A stretch of 64,000 nt of DNA from Streptomyces aurantiogriseus (GTDB lineage: Bacteria > Actinomycetota > Actinomycetes > Streptomycetales > Streptomycetaceae). Below, piece by piece: positions 55,226 through 63,958 of this stretch. The translations under genes were made by a program, and so were the position numbers. Under the pieces are notes generated by a model. It saw only the letters and a program-made list of their open reading frames with translations, did not search any database and was not told where the DNA came from. Position 1 is the first letter of the stretch, and each line of letters opens with the position of its first letter. The DNA is taken from NCBI RefSeq assembly GCF_014649375.1, contig NZ_BMSX01000029.1, positions 53,179-117,178 of the forward strand, in the 5' to 3' direction.

Positions 55226-56431
55226 ATGCCTCCGCGCAAGCGCAACCCCAACGGCTCTGGCACCGTCACGAAGCGGGCTGACGGCCGGTATCAAGCTGCG
55301 GTGTACGTCCCTCAGCCAGACGGCACCACAAAGCGGAAGTACGCGTACGGCAAGACCTACGAGGAATGCGACCGTAAGCGCCGTGAGCTGATCGACCGCT
55401 CCAACGGCGGCATCCCGACACCCACCCGCGACATGACCTTGGGCCAGTGGTTCGACTACTGGCTAGAGATCGTCGTCAAGCCCAACCTCGCGGCGAACAG
55501 CTATCGGGCCTACGAGACAGCAGTGCGTCACCACCTCCGCCCACGTCTGGGCTCCAAGATCATGGTGAGGCTCGGCGTCAAGGAGCTACGAGGGGCCATA
55601 CAGGCGCTCGCAGAGGATGAGGGGGCCAAGACCGCCAAGCGGGCGCTGCGGGTCCTCTCAGCGGCTCTCACGGCCGCGATGGTTGAGGACATCGGCCTGA
55701 CCCGGAACGTGACCAAGCTCGTCCACGTGCGGGCCTCCACGGATAGCGGGAAGAGCTGGGATGCCGTGACGGTACTCCGCTTCCTGGCCGCTGCCCGGCG
55801 TCTCACCCCGTACTACCCGACGTTCCTCCTGCTCTGTCTCCTCGGCCTGCGCCGCGCTGAGGTGTGCGGGCTGAGATGGGAGAACATCGACCTGGATAAC
55901 CGGATCATCTGGGTGGAGCAGCAGCGGCAACGCGCCAGCGCTGGCACGATCGACGCGGAACTGAAGACCGAGACATCCAAGGCTCCTCTGCCTCTGCCCG
56001 CGCAGTGCATCGCGCCTCTGCGCTGGACGCGGATGCGCACGGCCATGCTGCGGGAGCGTGCGATCAGCCAGGGGAAGCCTTGGTTCGAGGACCCCGACGG
56101 CCACGTGTTCGTGACCCGTACCGGTCGGCCGCTCACGCCGGATCAGCTCTACCTGGTGCTGCAACGGATCATCAGGGTGGAGGGGCTCACCAAGATGAAC
56201 CCGAAGGGGCTCCGGAAGTCCTGCGGCACCCTTCTGGTCCACCTGCGGGTGCACCCGCGCATCGTCAAGACGATCCTGCGGCACAGCCGGATCGCGACGA
56301 CCATGGACATCTACGCTGAGGCCCTAGACCAGGACGTCGTCGAGGCCGTCGGCCAGCTCGATCGTCTGCTTAGGCAGCCAGCCCGCATCCGGGAACTGGA
56401 GGCCGGATCGGACCTGGAAACCGCCGCTTGA
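55226..56431 (+). CDS. int: tyrosine site-specific integrase
   Basis: 401 aa. N-terminal arm-binding AP2-like region (about 1-60: GSGTVTKRADGRYQAAVY), SAM-like core-binding domain (about 65-165), catalytic domain after 175. Catalytic residues: R209 (LGLRRAEVCGLRW), R330 (KGLRKSCGTLL), H353 (ILRHSR) and nucleophile Y363 (TMDIYAEAL). The box II His, normally HxxR, is Lys (K327-x-x-R330). The gene ends 80 bases before the right junction, as expected. The target appears to be the mtrA start region rather than a tRNA gene. Confidence 0.93.
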   Translation: MPPRKRNPNGSGTVTKRADGRYQAAVYVPQPDGTTKRKYAYGKTYEECDRKRRELIDRSNGGIPTPTRDMTLGQWFDYWLEIVVKPNLAANSYRAYETAVRHHLRPRLGSKIMVRLGVKELRGAIQALAEDEGAKTAKRALRVLSAALTAAMVEDIGLTRNVTKLVHVRASTDSGKSWDAVTVLRFLAAARRLTPYYPTFLLLCLLGLRRAEVCGLRWENIDLDNRIIWVEQQRQRASAGTIDAELKTETSKAPLPLPAQCIAPLRWTRMRTAMLRERAISQGKPWFEDPDGHVFVTRTGRPLTPDQLYLVLQRIIRVEGLTKMNPKGLRKSCGTLLVHLRVHPRIVKTILRHSRIATTMDIYAEALDQDVVEAVGQLDRLLRQPARIRELEAGSDLETAA

Positions 56432-56870
56432 TGTAGCCGTTGGATGTCACGGCCCCTCTCCCCGCGCATCGTCGCAGGTAGAGGGGTCGTTTTCATCGAT
56501 CAGGCTGGGAGCATCCCATTCTCATAACAGTGACAGTGGCGCTGGTGAGCAGGGTCACTGGCCCGTGACGATAGTCGTAGGGAACCGTCACTGTCTGCCC
56601 CGTTCGGTCGGCGTTGATCTCAGCACTGATGATCAGGCCTGCATGGTGCCGCCGTGACAGGCCATGCAGAGCCTCAGGGGCGCAGTCCTACCGGGGAGCG
56701 CGCTCACCGTCCACCTCTGCGCGGCCGCCTGCTCCGGCACGGTGACGCTGCACGTGCCCGCACTGCTCCCCTTCATCGGTTCCGTTGCTGGGACGATGCC
56801 GCGACCGCCCCTCCTGCGGACCGCGCCGGGTGGAACGGCCGTCCCCGGCGCTCAGGGCCGGCATCGTCCC
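56432..56870. other. right junction region, no gene
   Basis: 439 bases: 80 bases of element DNA after int, the right junction repeat (56512-56631) and about 240 bases of chromosomal spacer down to the mtnA stop. Open frames here have no coding look. No tRNA-like fold is seen on either strand. Confidence 0.65.
56512..56631. repeat. right junction repeat attR / displaced mtrA upstream region
   Basis: 120-bp copy of the sequence upstream of mtrA, with the 17-bp identical block CATCCCATTCTCATAAC at the element side. Fourteen mismatches to the left copy, no gaps. On the minus strand a promoter here would read into the 3' end of int. The ATG that corresponds to the mtrA start is followed by CTC CCA GCC TGA, a four-residue frame. 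Confidence 0.9.
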
Positions 56871-58013
56871 TCATCCGGCGGTCGCCTGCCGCGACCTCGC
56901 GCACAGCTCGGCCAGAGCCCCGGCCGTCACGGGTGACACGACGCCTTCCTCCGTGACGATCGCCGTCACCAGCTCGGGCGGCGTCACGTCGAACGCCGGG
57001 TTGTACGCCTGCGTCCCCAGAGGCGCCACCGGAGCCCCGCCGCCCGCTCCCGACACCGGCGCCTGTGGTGCGGTCACCTCCGTCACCTCGAACCCGGGAC
57101 GCTGCTCGACCTCGATCGACGCCCCGTCCGGGGTGTCCGGATCCACCGTCGTCACCGGCGCCACCACGATGAACGGCACATGGTGGTACCGCGCGAGCAC
57201 CGCGAGCGGATAGCTCCCCACCTTGTTCGCCACGGAACCGTCGGCCGCTATGCGGTCCGCCCCGATCAGCACCGCGTCCACCTCCCCGGCCGCGAACAGC
57301 GAACCCGCCGCGTTGTCCGTGAGCAGGGTGTACGCCATGCCGTTGCGGGCCGCTTCGTACGCCGTCAGACGAGCGCCCTGCAGCAGGGGACGCGTTTCGT
57401 CCACCCACAGCCGCCGCAGCTGTCCCGCCCGGTGCGCCGCGAGCGCCACCGCGAACGCCGTCCCCTCACCGCCCGACACCAGCGAGCCGGTGTTGCAGTG
57501 CGTGAGGACCCGATGCCCGCCGCCGGGCAGCAGTTCGCCGAGGAGCGCCAGACCGTGCTCCGCCATCCGCGCGCTGGCCTCGGCGTCCTCCTGGTGCAGC
57601 TGTCGCGCGGCAGCCAACGCGGCCCGGGCGCCCTGCTCGGGATCACCTCCCCCGGCGAGCTCGGACCGGTAGGCGGCCCGGGCCCGCCGCACGCCGACCG
57701 ACAGGTTCACCGCGGTGGGCCGGGCGCCCTCGAGCGCCATCGCGGCCTCGTCCACGTCGAAGCCACGCGCGGCGGCGAGCGCGACGCCGTACGCCCCTGC
57801 GATACCGAGCAGCGGCGCTCCGCGCACGGCGAGCGAACGAATCGCCTCCACCAGCGCGGACGCGTCCGTACAGACCCGCTCGACCTCCTCGGCCGGCAGC
57901 CTCGTCTGGTCCAGGAGCACCAGTACGGGACCTTCGGGTGGTTCCTCCCAGCGGATCGCCGGTATGTCGGTGGGCCGCTTGTCCTCGCCGGGTTGCGCGT
58001 ACTGATCAGCCAT
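56871..58013 (-). CDS. mtnA: S-methyl-5-thioribose-1-phosphate isomerase
   Basis: 380 aa from ATG 58013. MtnA/eIF2B-alpha-like fold of the methionine salvage pathway, converting 5-methylthioribose-1-phosphate to the ribulose form. Catalytic C173 (LTHCNTGSLVSGG) and D253 (LIGADRIAADGSVANK) are both present, as are RGAPLLGIAGAYGVA and AYNPAFDVTPPEL. Length is slightly above the ~345 norm because of a short loop (residues about 320-335, PVSGAGGGAPV). In other streptomycetes it lies directly upstream of mtrA; here the AICE separates them. Confidence 0.95.
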   Translation of the reverse strand: MADQYAQPGEDKRPTDIPAIRWEEPPEGPVLVLLDQTRLPAEEVERVCTDASALVEAIRSLAVRGAPLLGIAGAYGVALAAARGFDVDEAAMALEGARPTAVNLSVGVRRARAAYRSELAGGGDPEQGARAALAAARQLHQEDAEASARMAEHGLALLGELLPGGGHRVLTHCNTGSLVSGGEGTAFAVALAAHRAGQLRRLWVDETRPLLQGARLTAYEAARNGMAYTLLTDNAAGSLFAAGEVDAVLIGADRIAADGSVANKVGSYPLAVLARYHHVPFIVVAPVTTVDPDTPDGASIEVEQRPGFEVTEVTAPQAPVSGAGGGAPVAPLGTQAYNPAFDVTPPELVTAIVTEEGVVSPVTAGALAELCARSRQATAG

Positions 58014-58153
58014 GCGGTCAGTCTGCCCGTTATCCGGCGGACAATTGAAGGTGTGCAGCCCCGACCGCAGCCGGACCCTCGATGACCACCCCATGGCACG
58101 ATGGCTCCCAACCTGCCGCCGCGCCCGCGGACGGGCACCGTGAAGGAGCGACG

Positions 58154-59485
58154 ATGAAAGACACTCCGGGCTGGGCCTCGCCCGGATCCGCCCCGTCCGA
58201 CGGACAGGAGCCCGGTGCGTCCCACCCCGCCGAGCCCGCCGACCGTCCCGGCGGCACGCAGCCCGCGGACCAGCCGACCGCGAACCCAGAGGGCACCGGC
58301 ACGAAGTGGTCCAAGGAGCAGCCGCCACCGGGCCAGTGGTCCGCGCCCACAGGCCCCCAGAACCCCGCCCAGCCTCCTCCCCCTCCCCCGCCCGGCCCGG
58401 GCTGGGGCCCCCGCCCGCCCGGCGGCTACGGCGGCCCCACAGGCCCCGGCGGATACGGCGGATACGGGGGCTACGGCGCTCCCGGCGGCTGGGGCGGCCC
58501 TCCCCCCGCGGCCAAGCCCGGAGTGATCCCGCTGCGCCCGCTCGGCGTGGGCGAGATCCTCGACGGCGCCGTCTCCACCATGCGCACCCACTGGCGTACG
58601 GTCCTGGGCATCTCGCTGGCGGTCGCCCTCGTCATCGAGATCATCGTCGTCCTGCTTCAGGGCCTGGTCCTGAACGACACGACGAGCACGACCGCCCTCA
58701 CCGACCCGAGCGCCACTCTCGACGAGCAGACCCGCGCGATGGGCGACGTCATGCGGAACTCCGGTGTCGTCGCTCTGATCGCCCTGATCGGTACGATCAT
58801 GGCGACCGCCCTTCTGACGACCGTCACCAGCCGCGCCGTGCTCGGCAAGCCGGTCACCACCGGCGAGGCCTGGCGGGACGCCCGCCCCCAGGTGCTCAGG
58901 CTGTTCGGCCTGATCTTCTTCGTACTGCTGATCGCCGCCGGTGTCCTCGTCCTCGGCGCCCTGCCGGGTCGCCTGGTGGGCGGCGACGCGGGCAGCGGGC
59001 TGTCGGCGCTGGGCATCATCGGCGGGCTTGTCGCCGTGGTGTGGCTGCTGGTCCGCTTCTCCCTCGCCTCCCCCGCGCTGATGTTGGAGAAGCAGGGCAT
59101 CAAGAAGGCGCTGAGCCGCTCCGCGAAGCTCGTCCGCGGCTCCTGGTGGCGGGTCTTCGGCATCCAGTTGCTGTCCCTGTTCATCGCGAACATGGTCGCG
59201 ATGATCGTCGCCGTCCCCTTCGCCCTCCTCGGTGCCGCTCTGAGCGACGGCGGCCTCGGCGCCTTCGCGGACGGCAGCAGCGAACTCGGGTGGACGTACC
59301 TCATCGTCAGCGGGGTCGGCTCGGTGATCGGCTCCCTGATCACGTTCCCGATCACCGCGGGCGTCACCGTCCTCCTCTACATCGACCAGCGCATCCGCCG
59401 CGAGGCCCTCGACCTCGACCTGGCCCGCGCCGCTGGCGTCCAGGGCTACGGGAACCCCACCCCCGGCACCACCCCGGGGAGCTGA
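58154..59485 (+). CDS. membrane protein with Pro/Gly-rich tail
   Basis: 443 aa from ATG 58154, chosen for GAAGGAG eight bases upstream (ATG 58082 in frame lacks one). Residues 1 to about 125 are disordered, with polyproline and GGYGG repeats. The rest has about six membrane segments and begins VIPLRPLGVGEILDGAVST, the start of a domain similar to the membrane domain of glycerophosphoryl diester phosphodiesterases. First gene of a five-gene operon ending in a MoxR/DUF58 pair. Function unknown. Confidence 0.8.
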   Translation: MKDTPGWASPGSAPSDGQEPGASHPAEPADRPGGTQPADQPTANPEGTGTKWSKEQPPPGQWSAPTGPQNPAQPPPPPPPGPGWGPRPPGGYGGPTGPGGYGGYGGYGAPGGWGGPPPAAKPGVIPLRPLGVGEILDGAVSTMRTHWRTVLGISLAVALVIEIIVVLLQGLVLNDTTSTTALTDPSATLDEQTRAMGDVMRNSGVVALIALIGTIMATALLTTVTSRAVLGKPVTTGEAWRDARPQVLRLFGLIFFVLLIAAGVLVLGALPGRLVGGDAGSGLSALGIIGGLVAVVWLLVRFSLASPALMLEKQGIKKALSRSAKLVRGSWWRVFGIQLLSLFIANMVAMIVAVPFALLGAALSDGGLGAFADGSSELGWTYLIVSGVGSVIGSLITFPITAGVTVLLYIDQRIRREALDLDLARAAGVQGYGNPTPGTTPGS

Positions 59486-59489
59486 TGCG

Positions 59490-60362
59490 GTGAGCCTGAC
59501 GGGGGCAGTCCTCACGGCCCTGCCGGCAGCACCGAGCGGCGGCATGCCCGCCCCGGCGCTGCCCGGCACGGGCACCCCGGCCCCGGCGGCCCTGTCACAC
59601 GCCGCCGGCCGGGCGGTGCACGCCCTCCTACGGGCCGACGACGGCTCGCACAACCCCCTGGCCGGCGACGGCTCCGCGTTGTCATGGGTCCGCAGCGACG
59701 AGCCGCCGGTGACCATCCCCCGCGATCCCGCACGGGAAGCGGCCCGGCGCGAGCTGTCCAAGCAGCTGTACCACGAGAACGACCCCAGCCTCTTCGAGCG
59801 CGCCCTCAACACCTTGTGGGACTGGATCGACAGCCTGTTCGGCGCCGCCTCCACCGCCGCCCCGGGCGGGACACTCGGCCTGGTGGTCATCGTCCTGGCC
59901 GTCGTCGCCGTCGTGGCTGCCCTCTGGTGGCGCCTCGGCACTCCCCGCCGCCAACCCGCCTCCACCGCCGCCCTGTTCGACGATCGCCCCCGCAGCGCCG
60001 CCGACCACCGCGCGGCCGCCGAGGCACACGCCGCCCAGGGCCACTGGAACCAGGCCGTCCAGGAACGCATGCGTGCCATCGTCCGATCCCTGGAGGAGCG
60101 CGCCCTCCTCGACGTCCGCCCAGGCCGCACCGCGGACGAGGCCGCCGCCGAGGCCGGCCGCACCCTGCCGGCCCACACCGACCGACTGCGCGCCGCCGCC
60201 CGCGACTTCGACGACGTCACATACGGTGGCCGCACGGCGACCGAGCAGGCATACCACCGCATCGCCGACCTCGACCACGACCTGGACAACACCAAGCCCC
60301 AACTCGCCCACAGCAGCGCCCCGACCGCGGACCACCACCCTCGCCAGGGAGCCGCCGAATGA
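59490..60362 (+). CDS. DUF4129 domain protein
   Basis: 290 aa, GTG start four bases after the previous stop. N-terminal Ala/Pro-rich extracytoplasmic part with RELSKQLYHENDPSLFERAL near residues 88-107. One TM segment lies near residues 130-150 (LGLVVIVLAVVAVVAALWW). The cytoplasmic DUF4129 domain follows, with HWNQAVQERMRAIVRSLEER and DVRPGRTADEAAAEAG. DUF4129 proteins travel with MoxR/DUF58 pairs in actinobacteria and are thought to help assemble or control membrane complexes. Downstream gene overlaps by four bases. Confidence 0.85.
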   Translation: MSLTGAVLTALPAAPSGGMPAPALPGTGTPAPAALSHAAGRAVHALLRADDGSHNPLAGDGSALSWVRSDEPPVTIPRDPAREAARRELSKQLYHENDPSLFERALNTLWDWIDSLFGAASTAAPGGTLGLVVIVLAVVAVVAALWWRLGTPRRQPASTAALFDDRPRSAADHRAAAEAHAAQGHWNQAVQERMRAIVRSLEERALLDVRPGRTADEAAAEAGRTLPAHTDRLRAAARDFDDVTYGGRTATEQAYHRIADLDHDLDNTKPQLAHSSAPTADHHPRQGAAE

Positions 60363-61555
60363 CCGACGAGGCCACGCTCCCGTCCACCTCGGCCTCGCCC
60401 ACCGCCCGCCACCTGTGGACCCGCACGCGAGGGATCGCACTCGCCTTCGTACTCCTCCTGGCGGGGGCCGTCGCCCTCGCCGTGCTCCGCTCCGACGCCC
60501 GGCACGGCGCCCTCGACCCGCGCTCCGCCGACCCCTACGGCAGCCGCGCCGTCGCCGAACTCCTCGCCGACCGCGGCGTCTCCACCCGCATCGTCACCAC
60601 CCTGGCCGAGGCCCGCGCCGCCACAGCCCCGGACACCACCCTCCTCGTCGCCACCCCCGACCTCCTGACGAAACGTCAACAGAAGGAACTGCACTCGGTG
60701 ACCGCCGGCTCCGGCGGCCGTACCGTCCTCGTCGCCCCCGGCAGCTGGTCCGTGGAAACACTCGCCCCCGGCGTCACCGCGGACCCCGCCACGAGCCGCG
60801 GCTCCACGCTCTCCCCCGACTGCGACCTTCCCGCCGCTCAACGGGCCGGCACCGCCGACACCGGCGGCGTCCGCTACACCACGCTCCACCTCGACGTGGA
60901 CGAGTGCTACCCCAGCAACCGCCTGGCCACCCTGCTGCGTGTCCCGGACGCCTCCGGCGACGGCGACACCATCGTCCTCGGCGCGCCCGACATCCTCCAC
61001 AACGACCGTCTCGACAAGCAGGGCAACGCCTCGCTCGCCCTCCAACTCCTCGGCTCCCGCCCGCATCTGGTCTGGTACCTCCCCTCGCTCTCCGACACCT
61101 CCGCCGCCGACCCGGAAGACGAAAAAAGCTTCGCCGAACTGCTTCCTTCCGGCTGGCTCTGGGCCACACTGCAGCTCTTCGTCGCGGCAGCCCTCGCCGC
61201 CCTCTGGCGGGCACGCCGACTCGGCCCCCTCGTCCCCGAAAAACTCCCCGTCGCGATCCGCGCCTCCGAAACCGTCGAAGGCCGCGCCCGCCTCTACCGC
61301 AAGGCCAACGCGCGCGACCGCGCGGCCACCGCTCTTCGCTCCACGACCCGCACCCGCCTCGCCCCTCCCGTAGGCATCCCCGTCACCCAGGCGCACACGC
61401 CCGAAGCCCTCATCCCTGCCCTGTCCGCCCATCTGAACGGCGACGGACAGTCCCTGCACTCCCTCCTCTTCGGCCCGCCACCCGGCGACGACACAGCCCT
61501 GATCGCCCTCGCCGACCAACTCGACGCCCTCGAAAGAGAGGTACGCCGTCCATGA
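60359..61555 (+). CDS. DUF4350 domain protein
   Basis: 398 aa from ATG 60359 (ATGA overlap). TM1 near residues 26-45, then an extracytoplasmic alpha/beta domain of ~210 residues (DPRSADPYGSRAVAELLADR at the start, LLVATPDLL and GDTIVLGAPDILHND inside) like the ThuA/GATase-type fold of DUF4350. TM2 is near 270-288, followed by a cytoplasmic tail (RASETVEGRARLYRKANARD). Partner of MoxR in this operon; role unknown. Confidence 0.85.
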   Translation: MTDEATLPSTSASPTARHLWTRTRGIALAFVLLLAGAVALAVLRSDARHGALDPRSADPYGSRAVAELLADRGVSTRIVTTLAEARAATAPDTTLLVATPDLLTKRQQKELHSVTAGSGGRTVLVAPGSWSVETLAPGVTADPATSRGSTLSPDCDLPAAQRAGTADTGGVRYTTLHLDVDECYPSNRLATLLRVPDASGDGDTIVLGAPDILHNDRLDKQGNASLALQLLGSRPHLVWYLPSLSDTSAADPEDEKSFAELLPSGWLWATLQLFVAAALAALWRARRLGPLVPEKLPVAIRASETVEGRARLYRKANARDRAATALRSTTRTRLAPPVGIPVTQAHTPEALIPALSAHLNGDGQSLHSLLFGPPPGDDTALIALADQLDALEREVRRP

Positions 61556-62544
61556 TGGACCCGACCACTGACAACGCCGGGAACACCGGGGACCCGGGCG
61601 ACGTCCGCGCCTCCCTGGAAGCCCTGCGCGCCGAGATCGCCAAGGCCGTGGTCGGCCAGGACCCCGCCGTCACCGGACTCGTCGTCGCCCTCCTCTGCCG
61701 CGGACACGTTCTCCTTGAAGGAGTCCCCGGAGTCGCCAAAACGCTGCTCGTCCGCGCCCTCGCCTCCGCACTCGAACTCGACACCAAACGCGTCCAGTTC
61801 ACCCCCGACCTCATGCCGAGCGACATCACCGGCTCCCTCGTCTACGACACCCGCACCGCCGAGTTCTCCTTCCAGCCCGGCCCGGTCTTCACCAACCTCC
61901 TCCTCGCCGACGAGATCAACCGCACCCCACCGAAGACCCAGTCGTCCCTCCTCGAAGCCATGGAGGAACGCCAGGTCACCGTCGACGGAACCCCACGCCC
62001 CCTCCCCGAGCCGTTCCTGGTAACCGCCACCCAGAACCCGGTCGAATACGAGGGCACCTACCCCCTCCCCGAAGCCCAGCTGGACCGTTTCCTCCTGAAA
62101 CTCACCATCCCCCTCCCCTCCCGCCAGGACGAGATCGACGTCCTCACACGCCACGCCGAAGGCTTCAACCCCCGCGACCTGCGAGCCGCCGGCGTACGCC
62201 CCGTGGCCGGGCCCGCCGACCTGGAAGCCGCCCGCGCATCAGTCGCCAAGACGACGATCTCCCCCGAGATCACGGCCTACGTCGTCGACATCTGCCGCGC
62301 CACCCGCGAATCGCCGTCCCTCACCCTCGGCGTCTCACCGCGAGGCGCAACGGCCCTCCTGGCCACCTCGCGCGCATGGGCCTGGCTGACCGGCCGCGAC
62401 TACGTCATCCCCGACGACGTCAAAGCCCTCGCCCTCCCCACGCTCCGCCACCGCGTACAACTCCGCCCGGAGGCCGAAATGGAAGGCATCACGGCCGACT
62501 CCGTCATCAACGCGATCCTCGCCCACGTCCCCGTCCCCCGCTGA
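61552..62544 (+). CDS. MoxR-family AAA+ ATPase
   Basis: 330 aa from ATG 61552 (four-base overlap; ATG 61555 also possible). Walker A GVPGVAKT near residue 58, FTPDLMPSDITG, Walker B LLLADEINRTPPKTQ, sensor 1 ATQNP, sensor 2 region VSPRGATALLATSRAWA. MoxR ATPases act as chaperones that assemble or activate metal- or vWA-containing partners; the DUF58 protein encoded next is the likely client. Confidence 0.94.
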   Translation: MMDPTTDNAGNTGDPGDVRASLEALRAEIAKAVVGQDPAVTGLVVALLCRGHVLLEGVPGVAKTLLVRALASALELDTKRVQFTPDLMPSDITGSLVYDTRTAEFSFQPGPVFTNLLLADEINRTPPKTQSSLLEAMEERQVTVDGTPRPLPEPFLVTATQNPVEYEGTYPLPEAQLDRFLLKLTIPLPSRQDEIDVLTRHAEGFNPRDLRAAGVRPVAGPADLEAARASVAKTTISPEITAYVVDICRATRESPSLTLGVSPRGATALLATSRAWAWLTGRDYVIPDDVKALALPTLRHRVQLRPEAEMEGITADSVINAILAHVPVPR

Positions 62545-63854
62545 TGGCACTCACCGGACGAGCCGCCCTCTTCGCGGCCCTGGGCTCTCTCCCCGTCGGC
62601 ATCTGGGAGCCCAGCTGGACAGGCCTGTTCGCAGTCAACGCCCCCCTGGCCGTCGCCTGCGCCTGCGACTTCGCCCTCGCAGCCCCCGTCCGCCGCCTGC
62701 GCCTGACCCGCTCCGGCGACACATCCGCACGCCTCGGCGACACCGCGGACGTCACCCTCACGATCACCAACCCATCCCGCCGTCCCCTGCGCGCCGACGT
62801 CCGGGACGCCTGGCCCCCCAGCAGCTGGCAGCCCGGCACCGAAATCGCCGCCTCCCGCCACCACGTCACCATCCCCGCCGGCGAACGCCGCCGCCTCACC
62901 ACCCGCCTACACCCGACCCGCCGAGGCGACCGCCAGGCCGACCGCGTCACCATCCGCTCCTTCGGGCCCTTGGCCCTCTTCTCCCGCCAGGGCACCCACA
63001 AGGTCCCCTGGACTGTACGCGTCCTCCCACCGTTCACCAGCCGCAAGCACCTCCCCTCGAAACTCGCCCGCCTCCGCGAACTCGACGGACGCACCAGCGC
63101 CCTGACCCGCGGCGAGGGCACAGAATTCGACAGCCTTCGCGAATACGTCCCCGGCGACGACACCCGCTCCATCGACTGGCGCGCCACCGCCCGCCAGTCA
63201 ACGGTCGCTGTCCGCACCTGGCGCCCAGAACGCGACCGCCACATCCTTCTGGTCCTCGACACCGGCCGCACCTCTGCAGGCCGCGTCGGCGACGCCCCCC
63301 GCCTCGACGCCTCCATGGACGCAGCACTGCTCCTGGCCGCCCTGGCCTCCCGAGCCGGCGACCGAGTCGACCTCCTCGCCTACGACCGCCGAGTCCGCGC
63401 CCTGGTCCAGGGCAGAACCGCCCGAGACGTCCTTCCGTCCCTGGTCACCGCAATGGCCACGCTCGAACCGGAACTGATCGAAACCGACGCCCGCGGCCTC
63501 ACCGCCACAGCCCTTCGTACGGCCCCCCGCCGCTCCTTGATCGTCGTCATGACCACACTCGACGCCGCCCCCGTAGAAGAAGGCCTTCTCCCAGTCCTGC
63601 CACAACTCACCCAGCGCCACACAGTCCTGGTCGCTTCAGTGGCCGACCCACACATCGCCCGCATGGCCACCTCCCGCGGCACAACCGACGCCGTGTACGA
63701 GGCCGCAGCCGCAGCCCAGGCACAGACGGAACGCCATCGCACCGCCGAACAACTCCGCCGCCACGGAGTCACAGTCGTCGACGCAACACCGGACGAACTG
63801 GCACCGGCACTGGCGGACACCTACCTGGCCCTCAAAGCGGCCGGCCGCCTCTAA
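62544..63854 (+). CDS. DUF58 domain protein
   Basis: 436 aa, start overlapping the MoxR stop by one base. Two hydrophobic segments in the first 50 residues anchor it. DUF58 signature FDSLREYVPGDDTRSIDWRA near residues 195-214, followed by a vWA-like fold with ILLVLDTGRTS (MIDAS-like DxGxxS variant). It ends the operon and is followed by a stem-loop. Confidence 0.92.
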   Translation: MALTGRAALFAALGSLPVGIWEPSWTGLFAVNAPLAVACACDFALAAPVRRLRLTRSGDTSARLGDTADVTLTITNPSRRPLRADVRDAWPPSSWQPGTEIAASRHHVTIPAGERRRLTTRLHPTRRGDRQADRVTIRSFGPLALFSRQGTHKVPWTVRVLPPFTSRKHLPSKLARLRELDGRTSALTRGEGTEFDSLREYVPGDDTRSIDWRATARQSTVAVRTWRPERDRHILLVLDTGRTSAGRVGDAPRLDASMDAALLLAALASRAGDRVDLLAYDRRVRALVQGRTARDVLPSLVTAMATLEPELIETDARGLTATALRTAPRRSLIVVMTTLDAAPVEEGLLPVLPQLTQRHTVLVASVADPHIARMATSRGTTDAVYEAAAAAQAQTERHRTAEQLRRHGVTVVDATPDELAPALADTYLALKAAGRL

Positions 63855-63862
63855 CGCGAAAA

Positions 63863-63884
63863 CGGGCTCTCGCAGGAGAGCCCG
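63863..63884 (+). terminator. terminator of the MoxR/DUF58 operon
   Basis: Perfect 9-bp stem (63863-63871 with 63876-63884) with a GCAG loop, eight bases after the stop. Confidence 0.85.
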
Positions 63885-63918
63885 TAGAACTGGAACCACG
63901 CACAGGCCCGCAAACGCA

Positions 63919-63952
63919 GAAAACCCCCGCATCAACCGATGCGGGGGTTTTC
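63919..63952 (-). terminator. rRNA operon terminator
   Basis: Perfect 15-bp stem GAAAACCCCCGCATC / GATGCGGGGGTTTTC with a four-base loop. On the minus strand it begins seven bases after the 5S rRNA end and finishes with TTTTC, a good intrinsic terminator for the rRNA operon entering from the right. It can also stop plus-strand reading. Confidence 0.9.
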
Positions 63953-63958
63953 TCAATG

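Larger units (their letters stand above)
45824..56528. mobile_element. actinomycete integrative and conjugative element (AICE, pSAM2-like)
   Basis: About 10.7 kb between direct repeats at 45824-45943 and 56512-56631. Order on the plus strand: membrane protein, palindrome, SUKH-like, NUDIX, XRE, GntR, SCO3933-type regulator, TraB, Spd cluster, Rep, Xis, Int, att. Replication module, single-protein conjugation system (TraB translocase) and site-specific recombination genes are all intact, so the element may still be mobile. It splits mtnA from mtrA at the mtrA start codon. The end points are given to the 17-bp identical block next to the mtrA ATG; the true crossover could be elsewhere in the repeat. 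Confidence 0.92.

Noticed and set aside
56432..56870. tRNA gene as AICE attachment site
   Set aside because: No cloverleaf or T-loop sequence is visible at either junction; the repeat instead starts at the mtrA ATG.
57707..61519. 1270-codon minus-strand frame across mtnA and the DUF operon
   Set aside because: Runs through five well-supported plus-strand genes and mtnA in another frame; Gly/Arg-rich product without motifs.
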